The notes beneath the pieces were generated by a model, which did no database searches, was not told where the DNA came from, and saw only the letters and a list, made by a program, of their open reading frames with translations. 64,000 nt of DNA from Brevibacterium sp. 'Marine'. GTDB taxonomy: Bacteria; Actinomycetota; Actinomycetes; Actinomycetales; Brevibacteriaceae. The stretch covers positions 3,224,001 to 3,288,000 of the forward strand of contig NZ_CP051626.1 in the NCBI RefSeq assembly GCF_012844365.1, read 5' to 3'. Position numbers and translations under genes: made by a program. Each line of letters opens with the position of its first letter. Within the stretch, counting starts at the first letter, position 1. Positions 34,918-42,147 of this stretch are shown one piece after another.

Positions 34918-35679
34918 ATGGAGCCACTCGAACGCAGCGCCCCGATCCCGGACCCGCTGACACCCTATCTCGAGGTCGACCGCACCCGGCCGCGGCACGA
35001 ATGCTGGGTGACCGGACACATGGTGGCTGGTCTCGACGGCACGGCCGCCATCCACGGACGCGTCGGCGCACTGTCGACAGAACCCGATCAGAACCTGTTT
35101 CGGCGAATGCGGCAGATTGCCGATGTCGTCATGGTCGGCGCGCAGACGGTGCGCAGCGAAGGCTATGCGCCGATGCGGCTGAGCGAGTCCGCCCGAGCGC
35201 AGCGCCGAGATCGGGGCCAGTCCGAGATGCCTCCGGTGGCGGTGGTCAGTCGCAGCCTCGACCTCGATTGGTCCTCACCGGTCTTCGCCGGAGCCCCGGA
35301 GCACGCACGCACCATCGTCATCACGTGTGCGAAGGCCGATCCCGAGCAGCTGGCCGCCGCGGAACAGGCCGCCACGATCATCATCGCCGGCGAAGATCGC
35401 GTCGAACCGGCGAAGGCTCTGCAGGCCCTGGCCGGTCTCGGCTACCAGGTCGTGCTCTGCGAAGGCGGGCCACGATGGCTCGGAGAGCTCGTCGCCGCCG
35501 ACCGCCTCGACGAACTGTGCCTGTCGATCTCACCGATGATGGGAGGCGATCCGCTGCCCGTGAGCGTCGCGCCGCCGGGAGCCGGTATCGCAGACTTCTC
35601 GCTGAAATCGACGATGGTCGCCGACGACACCCTCTTCCTCCGCTATGAGTCGAAGACGCCGGAGGATGGACGGTCATGA
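34918..35679 (+). CDS. Pyrimidine reductase family protein (RibD C-terminal / DHFR-like domain)
   Basis: A 253-residue NADPH-dependent reductase-fold protein like the RibD C-terminal half, lacking the deaminase domain. It has NMVA-type substrate loop equivalents (GHMVAGLDGTAA), a VVMVGAQTVRSEGY core and LCEGGPRWLGEL for NADPH. A substrate of the riboflavin precursor type is possible but not proven. ATG 34918 is preceded by TAGACT with six nt between, so a leaderless mRNA is likely. The last four bases overlap the start of the flavin reductase gene (ATGA). Confidence 0.85.
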   Translation: MEPLERSAPIPDPLTPYLEVDRTRPRHECWVTGHMVAGLDGTAAIHGRVGALSTEPDQNLFRRMRQIADVVMVGAQTVRSEGYAPMRLSESARAQRRDRGQSEMPPVAVVSRSLDLDWSSPVFAGAPEHARTIVITCAKADPEQLAAAEQAATIIIAGEDRVEPAKALQALAGLGYQVVLCEGGPRWLGELVAADRLDELCLSISPMMGGDPLPVSVAPPGAGIADFSLKSTMVADDTLFLRYESKTPEDGRS

Positions 35680-36182
35680 GCACCGCTCTCGACGACCTCA
35701 TGGAATCGGTCGATTCCCCACTCATCGTCGTCACCACCTCGGCGGAGGGTGAACGGGCCGGCTGTCTGGTCGGTTTCCATTCGCAGGCGAGCATCGATCC
35801 GGAGCAGTACTGCTTCTGGCTGTCGAAAGCCAACCACACCTACCGGGTCGCGCTGCGGGCCGATCACTTCGCCGTCCATTTCCCCACCACCGCCGACCGC
35901 GAATTGGCCCGGTATTTCGGGTCGCGCTCCGGATCGGACACGGACAAGTTCGCGGGCCTGGACTTCACCGTCACCGAGGATGGGATGCCGCTGCTCGCAG
36001 ACCTTCCGAATCGCCTCCTCGTCGAACGAGTCGCGATGCTTGACGACGGAGGCGATCACATCTGCACTACGGCACGTGTGTCTTCGGTGGAGGTCGCGGA
36101 CGGCTTCACTCCCCTGCGGCCATCACAGTTGGGTGATCTCACTCCCGGACACGGCAACGAGGAAAGGGCGATCCGCCCATAA
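35676..36182 (+). CDS. Flavin reductase family protein (FMN-binding split-barrel)
   Basis: A 168-residue FMN-binding split-barrel protein that may reduce flavin or act as an oxidoreductase with the neighbouring RibD-like reductase. Recognisable parts are SPLIVVTTSAEGERAGCLVGF near the N-terminus, FAVHFPTTADRELARYFG, and FTVTEDGMPLL. Its start overlaps the preceding stop (ATGA), so both are made from one mRNA. Confidence 0.86.
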   Translation: MSTALDDLMESVDSPLIVVTTSAEGERAGCLVGFHSQASIDPEQYCFWLSKANHTYRVALRADHFAVHFPTTADRELARYFGSRSGSDTDKFAGLDFTVTEDGMPLLADLPNRLLVERVAMLDDGGDHICTTARVSSVEVADGFTPLRPSQLGDLTPGHGNEERAIRP

Positions 36183-36265
36183 GGGGAATCGCGAGCCCGC
36201 CATGCGGAGATGAGTCCCGTCGTCTGCGGGCCGGTCTGCAGTCAGCAAAGTTGGAGCAGGCGGAT

Positions 36266-36281
36266 CCCCGGTCCGCCGGGG
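36266..36281 (+). terminator. Possible terminator after the reductase pair
   Basis: CCCCGG, loop TCCG, CCGGGG lies 84 nt after the flavin reductase stop and upstream of the catalase promoter. No T-run follows. Confidence 0.4.
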
Positions 36282-36396
36282 CTCCGGTCTGTCCGGATCT
36301 GCGATCGGCAGGTTCCGAATTGTGATCGGACCATTCCCACCCAACCAGCACAAGCCCCAACACCATAGCCGAAGGAACCGGCTTTCGTAAGGGGGA

Positions 36397-36425
36397 TTGT
36401 TCGTCTTCCCCCGTGGAAATACGGT
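36397..36425 (+). promoter_or_regulatory. Catalase promoter, leaderless geometry
   Basis: TTGTTC (36397-36402), a 17-nt spacer and TACGGT (36420-36425), followed by six nt and the GTG at 36432. Both boxes fit the actinobacterial house-keeping pattern (TAnnnT at -10). Confidence 0.68.
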
Positions 36426-36431
36426 GACCAC

Positions 36432-38606
36432 GTGGACAAGAATCACTCAACGATGAGGACAGGTGCCATGTCATCCGAAACTCCGATAGTTCCCGGCAAA
36501 CCCACATCACAGACCCCGAACCTCGAGGAGCCCACGACCCCGCAGGGCCCGCCTGAGACGAAGCCGGACCAGCGCGGGCCCCAACCGACGACGCCGACAG
36601 GCGCGAAGAGCAACGACGCCGGTTCGGGGCAGGCTCAACAGGGCGACTACCACACCACCGCCCAAGGCGGTCGTCTACGCGATACCAACCACTCGCTCAA
36701 GGCAGGGCCTCGCGGGCCCGTGCTGATGCAAGACCACCACCTGCGGGAGAAGATCACTCACTTCGACCATGAGCGCATCCCGGAACGCGTCGTTCACGCC
36801 CGCGGCGCCGCCGCGCACGGGTTCTTCCGCGCCTACGACGGAGCCGAGGCGGTGACGAAAGCCGCATTCCTGCAGAAAGATGCGGTGACCGAAGTGTTCA
36901 CCCGTTTCTCCACGGTCGTCGGCTCACGCGGCTCGGCCGACGTCGCACGCGATACGCGCGGATTCGCGACGAAGTTCTACACCTCCGACGGTGTCTTCGA
37001 CCTCGTGGGAAACAACTTCCCCGTCTTCTTCATCCAGGACGCGCTGAAGTTCCCCGACATCATCCACGCGGCCAAACCGCAGCCTGACCGCGAGATCCCG
37101 CAGGCTCAGAGCGCCCACGACACCTTCTGGGACTTCGTGTCGCTGCACACTGAGGCGACGCACCACACGATGTGGCAGATGTCCGACAGGGCGATCCCCC
37201 GATCATTCCGAATGATGGAGGGGTTCGGGGTCAACACCTTCCGAATGGAGAACGCCGCTGGTGAGACATCTTTGGTGAAGTTCCATTGGAAGCCCGAGAA
37301 CGGCGTGCACTCGCTGCTCTGGGAAGAAGCGCAGCTGGTCAACGGATTCGACCCCGATTTCCACCGACGCGATCTTGCCGACGCCATCGAAAGCGGCGAC
37401 TGCCCGAGATGGGAACTGGGCCTGCAGATCATGCCCGATACCGACGACCAGACGTTCGAAGGCATCGACCTCCTCGACCCGACGAAGCTGGTCCCCGAAG
37501 AACTCGCTCCGGTCCACACTGTCGGACTCCTCACCCTGGATCGCAATCCGAAGAACTACTTCGCCGAAACGGAGCAGGTTGCGTTCCACCCCGGACACCT
37601 CGTGCCGGGAATCGATGTCACCGACGATCCGCTCTTGCAGGGCCGCCTCTTCTCCTACCTCGACACACAGATCTCCCGCCTCGGAGGGCCGAACTTCTCC
37701 CAGCTGCCGATCAATCGACCGCGCTGCCCGGTCAACGATATGCTCCGCGACGGCATGCACCAGTCGGCCGTGCACACCGGTGCGGCGCCGTACAAGCCCA
37801 ACTCGCTCGACGGCGGCAATCCCACCTCGGCGACCGATGCGCACGCCCTCAACGACATTCCGCAGACAGTGCCGGAGTCGGTCAGGGAACGGCGATCACC
37901 CGAATCGTTCGATGATCACTTCAGCCAACCGCGAATGTTCTGGTTGAGCCTGTCCGAGACCGAAAGAGAGCACGTGGTCGATGCCTTCGTCTTCGAACTC
38001 GGGAAATGCTATGAGGAAACGATTCGGAAGCGTCAGCTCCGCGTGCTCGCAGCGGTCGACGCTCGACTGTGCGCGGACGTGGCAGCGGGACTGGGCCTCG
38101 ATCCGCCGCAGCACTCGGCTCCGTCCGACATCGCACCCAGCCCGGCGCTGTCGCAGGTCGGCCGGCGATGGCCCATCGCCGGCCGGAGAGTCGGACTCGT
38201 CGTCGGCACGGACACGCCGATCGACGGAATCCAACGCGTCCACAGTCTCGTCAGAGAGAAGAAGATGCTCCCGCTGCTCGTCGCGCCGTCCGGCGGCCAC
38301 TATGGAACCGGGGACTCAGCTATCCGTGTCGAACGCACCTATTCGACGATGAGGTCGGTGGAGTTCGACTCCATCATCCTCGCCGATGGAGTAGAGCCGA
38401 CCACGGAGATCGCTCTGCTCGTCTCGGAATCGTGGCGACATCTCAAGCCCATCGGCGCATACGGCGACGCCTGCACTCTGTTGGACGACTGCGACTTCGA
38501 GCGCACCGCCGCCGGGGTCTGCTTCGGATCGGAGCTGGGTGAGGTCGTCGACTACATCGCGGCATCGTTGGCCGAACACCGTGTGTGGTCACGTACCGAA
38601 ACCTGA
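36432..38606 (+). CDS. katE: Large-subunit monofunctional catalase (KatE/HPII type)
   Basis: A 724-residue haem catalase of the long clade decomposing H2O2. The N-terminal about 70 residues are Pro/Thr-rich; the catalytic His is in ERVVHARG (about residue 122), the distal Asn in VGNNFPVFFIQD, and the haem-ligand Tyr region in RLFSYLDTQ. The C-terminal flavodoxin-like domain (GLVVGTDTPIDG to GELGEVVDY) is present. I start at GTG 36432, based on the leaderless promoter; ATG 36468 or 36453 would shorten the disordered N-terminus only. A decayed Ohr/OsmC gene follows. Confidence 0.95.
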   Translation: MDKNHSTMRTGAMSSETPIVPGKPTSQTPNLEEPTTPQGPPETKPDQRGPQPTTPTGAKSNDAGSGQAQQGDYHTTAQGGRLRDTNHSLKAGPRGPVLMQDHHLREKITHFDHERIPERVVHARGAAAHGFFRAYDGAEAVTKAAFLQKDAVTEVFTRFSTVVGSRGSADVARDTRGFATKFYTSDGVFDLVGNNFPVFFIQDALKFPDIIHAAKPQPDREIPQAQSAHDTFWDFVSLHTEATHHTMWQMSDRAIPRSFRMMEGFGVNTFRMENAAGETSLVKFHWKPENGVHSLLWEEAQLVNGFDPDFHRRDLADAIESGDCPRWELGLQIMPDTDDQTFEGIDLLDPTKLVPEELAPVHTVGLLTLDRNPKNYFAETEQVAFHPGHLVPGIDVTDDPLLQGRLFSYLDTQISRLGGPNFSQLPINRPRCPVNDMLRDGMHQSAVHTGAAPYKPNSLDGGNPTSATDAHALNDIPQTVPESVRERRSPESFDDHFSQPRMFWLSLSETEREHVVDAFVFELGKCYEETIRKRQLRVLAAVDARLCADVAAGLGLDPPQHSAPSDIAPSPALSQVGRRWPIAGRRVGLVVGTDTPIDGIQRVHSLVREKKMLPLLVAPSGGHYGTGDSAIRVERTYSTMRSVEFDSIILADGVEPTTEIALLVSESWRHLKPIGAYGDACTLLDDCDFERTAAGVCFGSELGEVVDYIAASLAEHRVWSRTET

Positions 38607-38703
38607 GCACTCGGTGTCGACCGTGCTGCGCCGGTGACAGCCATCGGAACTGTCGAAGCCATGCAGACGTGACGGCGAGGAGGGATGAAGTCCTCAGGCG
38701 GGC

Positions 38704-38880
38704 TCAGACCGCGACGACCTCGACGGGGATGGTGCCACGGGTGGCCTTGAGTCTCACCGACAGGCCGAAGCTCTCACCCTCCTTGCCGATCCCGACCTGC
38801 GAGTTGACGACGGACTTCGACGTGTCAACGCCCTACTCCTTGCCTGCGAGCCCGAGCGCGCCCTGGAAACAGGCCCCCGA
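38704..38880 (-). pseudogene. Decayed Ohr/OsmC-type peroxiredoxin gene
   Basis: Minus-strand frame ending in TGA at 38704-38706. It reads GACFQGALGLAGKE, a TAG stop, GVDTSKSVVNSQVGIGKEGE, then SFGLSVRLKATRGTIPVEVVAV. This is the C-terminal half of organic hydroperoxide resistance (OsmC/Ohr) proteins, including the peroxidatic-type Cys in ACF-x-GAL. An in-frame TAG sits in the middle and no N-terminal half is present upstream. It lies in the 399-bp gap (38607-39005) between catalase and transporter; the rest of that gap shows nothing clear. Confidence 0.78.
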
Positions 38881-39005
38881 GACTAACGCAGTTGTCGCGT
38901 TCCCGTAAGGGGGCGCAGACGCCCTGGTCGCAGTGCTAACCTGCCGGTCAGATTCCGTTGAGAGACCACGGAACTGAAACAACCACAGACGGGAGGACAG
39001 ACGCC

Positions 39006-40439
39006 GTGAGCAAATCCGATGAGAAGATCCCCACGCCCGACGGCATCGACATCAAGACGATGCCGGCCGGAGACAGACGCACACTCAGACGAGCCATCAG
39101 CGGGTCCGCCCTCGGAAATGCCGTCGAATGGTTCGACTACGGTGTCTACTCCTACGTCTCCGTCTACATCGCCAATGCGTTCTTCCCCGGCGAGTGGGGT
39201 GTGGCGCTCACTTTCGCCTTCCTCGCCCTCTCGTTCGTCTTCCGGCCCTTGGGCGGCTTCGTCCTCGGTCCCCTCGGCGACAAGGTGGGGCGACAGCACA
39301 TCATGGTCCTCACCATCATCATGATGACCATCCCGACGACGTTGATCGGCATCCTGCCGACCTATGCCACCCTGGGTGCGTTCGCTCCCCTGCTCCTGCT
39401 GCTGTGCCGGATGGTCCAGGGCTTTTCGACGGGCGGAGAGTACGGTGGTGCTGCCGTCTACATGGCAGAGTCGGCACCGGACAAGCGCCGAGGCTTCTGC
39501 GGTTCGTTCCTCGAGCTCGGCACCTTGGCCGGAACCGCCTCGGCGGCACTGGTCTGCACCGTTCTGCTCGTCTTCGTCGGCAGCGACGGCATGGACGCCG
39601 GCTGGTGGCGACTGCCGTTCCTGCTCACACTCCCGCTCGGCGGGATCGCACTGTGGCTGCGGATGAAGCTCGATGAGCCCGAAGCTTTCTCTGCGGCGAC
39701 GAGCCGGCAGCAGACGACGAAGAAGCCCTTCCGCGATCTCTTCCGCGGTTACTCCAAGCAGATCACTATGCTCATGGCCTTCGTGGTTCTGCTCAACATC
39801 GGTCAGTACATGGTGCTCACGTACATGCCCACCTACCTCAGCAGCACATTGGGCCACTCGGAGGTCGAGAGCAACTTCACGCTCGTCATTGTGCTGGCGT
39901 CGATGATGGTCGTCATCACTCCCCTGGGACGGCTGACCGACACCATCGGGCGCAAACCGGTCCTCTACACCTCGGCGATCGGGTTCATCGTCCTCTCCGT
40001 TCCCGCGTTCCTGCTCATCCAGGCCGAAGGGACCGGCCTGCAGATCCTGGGGTTGGGCATCATCGCCCTGCTCCAGGTCATGCTCCAGTCCTGCGTCTCG
40101 GCGACACTGCCTGCGATCTTCCCCACACAGGTGCGCTTCTCCGGGTTCGCCATCGGCTACAACATCTCCACGGCGATCTTCGGCGGCACGACCGCGGCGG
40201 TCAACACCTTCGTCATCCAGAAGACCGGCTTCGAGCTCTTCCCCGCCGTCTACCTCGTCGCCGCCGGAGTCATCGGGCTCGTCGGCATCCACTTCTTCAA
40301 TGAGACAGCCGGCCGCCCCATCGACGGCACGACTCCCCCCGGTTCCGAAGACGAAGAGCTCGCCGAGATGGGCTATGACCTCATCGGCTTCAACGACAAC
40401 GGCACCGACGACCCCGAGGACAAGCAGCCCTCCCATTGA
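39006..40439 (+). CDS. MFS transporter, metabolite:H+ symporter (MHS) family, ProP-like
   Basis: A 477-residue permease with about 12 membrane helices. MHS signatures are visible: GSALGNAVEWFDYGVYSYV at TM1, GPLGDKVGRQHIM between TM2 and TM3, and MVQGFSTGGEYGGAAVYMAE at TM4-5. Such proteins import osmoprotectants (proline, glycine betaine) or dicarboxylates. The GTG at 39006 has GGGAGGA eight nt upstream; a GTG/ATG upstream in frame is not supported by a ribosome site. The C-terminal 40 residues are acidic and cytoplasmic. Confidence 0.9.
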   Translation: MSKSDEKIPTPDGIDIKTMPAGDRRTLRRAISGSALGNAVEWFDYGVYSYVSVYIANAFFPGEWGVALTFAFLALSFVFRPLGGFVLGPLGDKVGRQHIMVLTIIMMTIPTTLIGILPTYATLGAFAPLLLLLCRMVQGFSTGGEYGGAAVYMAESAPDKRRGFCGSFLELGTLAGTASAALVCTVLLVFVGSDGMDAGWWRLPFLLTLPLGGIALWLRMKLDEPEAFSAATSRQQTTKKPFRDLFRGYSKQITMLMAFVVLLNIGQYMVLTYMPTYLSSTLGHSEVESNFTLVIVLASMMVVITPLGRLTDTIGRKPVLYTSAIGFIVLSVPAFLLIQAEGTGLQILGLGIIALLQVMLQSCVSATLPAIFPTQVRFSGFAIGYNISTAIFGGTTAAVNTFVIQKTGFELFPAVYLVAAGVIGLVGIHFFNETAGRPIDGTTPPGSEDEELAEMGYDLIGFNDNGTDDPEDKQPSH

Positions 40440-40443
40440 GGTC

Positions 40444-40466
40444 GCCGGCGCTTTCCAAGCGTCGGC
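40444..40466 (+). terminator. Probable hairpin terminator after the MHS transporter
   Basis: A ten-pair stem with one G-T pair closing a 3-nt loop (TCC) starts four nt after the transporter stop. No T-run follows, but stem stability and position fit transcription end or attenuation. Confidence 0.5.
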
Positions 40467-40535
40467 CGGAGGTCCACGATGGAGTGAAGGAGCGGGGCTC
40501 GGCCTCGACTCAGCACTCGGAGTGAGGAGTTTCAC

Positions 40536-42122
40536 ATGGGGCGTTTCCTGGCGGTCACATCAGCGCTGATCGGACTGGTCGCCGCGGCTTGGGCAGCAGC
40601 CGTCGGACCCTGGGCGTGGTGGGTCCTCGGTGGGGCGGTGCTCGCCATCGTCGGGGTGGCAGCGTACGACCTGCTGCAGCGCAAGCACTCCATTCTGCGC
40701 AACTACCCGGTCGTCGGTCACCTGCGATTCCTGTTGGAGACTCTCCGACCCGAACTCCAGCAGTACTTCATCGAACGCAACTGGGACGGACGGCCCTTCG
40801 ACCGAGACATCCGCTCCCTCGTCTACGAACGCGCGAAGGGAATCCACGGAGAGCTGGCCTTCGGCACCGAACGGGACGTCAACGCCGTCGGCTATGAGTT
40901 CCTCATCCACTCCACCGCACCCGTCGCGGTTCCCGACCAGACGCCTCGCGTGCAAGTGGGCGGACCCGACTGTGCCAAGCCCTACAGCATGGCGCTGCTC
41001 AACGTCTCGGCCATGAGCTTCGGATCCTTGTCGCCCAACGCGGTCAGGGCGCTCAACCGCGGTGCCGGCCTCGGCGGCTTCGCCCACGACACCGGCGAGG
41101 GCGGGATCTCCGACTACCACCTCGAGAACGGCGGCGACCTCGTCTGGGAGATCGGGTCGGGCTATTTCGGCGCGAGGGCCGACAGCGGCGACTTCGACCC
41201 CGCGCAGTTCGCCGACCAAAGCTCCCGCGACCAGGTCAAGTGCGTCTCGCTCAAACTGAGCCAGGGCGCGAAGCCCGGAATCGGAGGCGTGCTGCCCGCA
41301 GCGAAGGTCAACGCCGAGATCGCCCGGACCCGAGGCGTCCCGCAGGGAGAGAAGTGCGTGAGCCCGGCCGCCCACAGCGTCTTCAGCACCCCGGTCGAAC
41401 TCATCGAGTTCATCGCCCGGATGCGCGAGCTCTCGGGCGGCAAGCCCGCAGGATTCAAACTCTGCGTGGGATCCCGCACGGATGTGCTCGCGATCTGCAA
41501 GGCGATGCTCGAGGTCGGGACCGCACCCGACTTCATCATCGTCGACGGGTCCGAGGGCGGCACGGGTGCCGCTCCCCTGGAGTACGAGGATCACGTGGGC
41601 ACTCCGCTCACCGACGGCCTGCTCACCGTCCACAATGCGCTGGTCGGAACAGGCCTGCGAGATCGGATCCGCATCGGCGCCAGCGGGAAAGTCGCCGCCG
41701 GCAACGACATCGTCAAACGCCTCATCCAGGGGGCGGACTATACGAACTCGGCCCGCGCCATGATGATGGCAGTCGGCTGCATTCAGGCGCAGATCTGCCA
41801 TACCGGACAGTGCCCGGTCGGTGTCACCACCCAGGACCCCAAGCGGCAGAGGGCGCTGCACGTGGGTGACAAGAGCGAACGGGTGCGGAACTATCAGGAG
41901 GCGACCGTACAGCAGGCCGTGGAGATCATGGCCTCGATGGGCGTCAGCGATCCCATCGAGCTCTCCCCACAGCAGCTCCACCGCAACATCGGCCGCAACG
42001 AACACCTGTCGTACGCCGAGCTCTACGACTGGCTGGAACCAGGAGAGCTGCTGGCACAGCCGCCCGAGTCCTGGAGCCGCGATTGGGCGGCGGCCGATTC
42101 GGGAACGTTCCGTTCGGTCTGA
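40536..42122 (+). CDS. Orphan FMN-binding glutamate synthase domain protein with an N-terminal membrane anchor
   Basis: A 528-residue protein with the FMN-binding (beta/alpha)8 domain of glutamate synthase but no glutamine amidotransferase or NADPH subunit. Segments include NVSAMSFGSLSPNAVRALNRGA, DGSEGGTGAAP (FMN phosphate loop) and IGASGKVAAGNDIVKRL. A [3Fe-4S]-type cysteine group is CIQAQICHTGQCPVGV. Residues 1 to about 45 form one or two hydrophobic helices, so the enzyme may be membrane-bound. True substrate is unknown; names like GltB2 are used for such proteins. The ATG has GAGGAG six nt upstream. Confidence 0.9.
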   Translation: MGRFLAVTSALIGLVAAAWAAAVGPWAWWVLGGAVLAIVGVAAYDLLQRKHSILRNYPVVGHLRFLLETLRPELQQYFIERNWDGRPFDRDIRSLVYERAKGIHGELAFGTERDVNAVGYEFLIHSTAPVAVPDQTPRVQVGGPDCAKPYSMALLNVSAMSFGSLSPNAVRALNRGAGLGGFAHDTGEGGISDYHLENGGDLVWEIGSGYFGARADSGDFDPAQFADQSSRDQVKCVSLKLSQGAKPGIGGVLPAAKVNAEIARTRGVPQGEKCVSPAAHSVFSTPVELIEFIARMRELSGGKPAGFKLCVGSRTDVLAICKAMLEVGTAPDFIIVDGSEGGTGAAPLEYEDHVGTPLTDGLLTVHNALVGTGLRDRIRIGASGKVAAGNDIVKRLIQGADYTNSARAMMMAVGCIQAQICHTGQCPVGVTTQDPKRQRALHVGDKSERVRNYQEATVQQAVEIMASMGVSDPIELSPQQLHRNIGRNEHLSYAELYDWLEPGELLAQPPESWSRDWAAADSGTFRSV

Positions 42123-42147
42123 GCGACCGCCCGTCTGCCGAGGCAGC

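Noticed and set aside
38883..40535. Minus-strand ORF opposite the MHS transporter
   Set aside because: Low-complexity Asp/Glu/Gly/His-rich translation, antisense to a well supported membrane protein.
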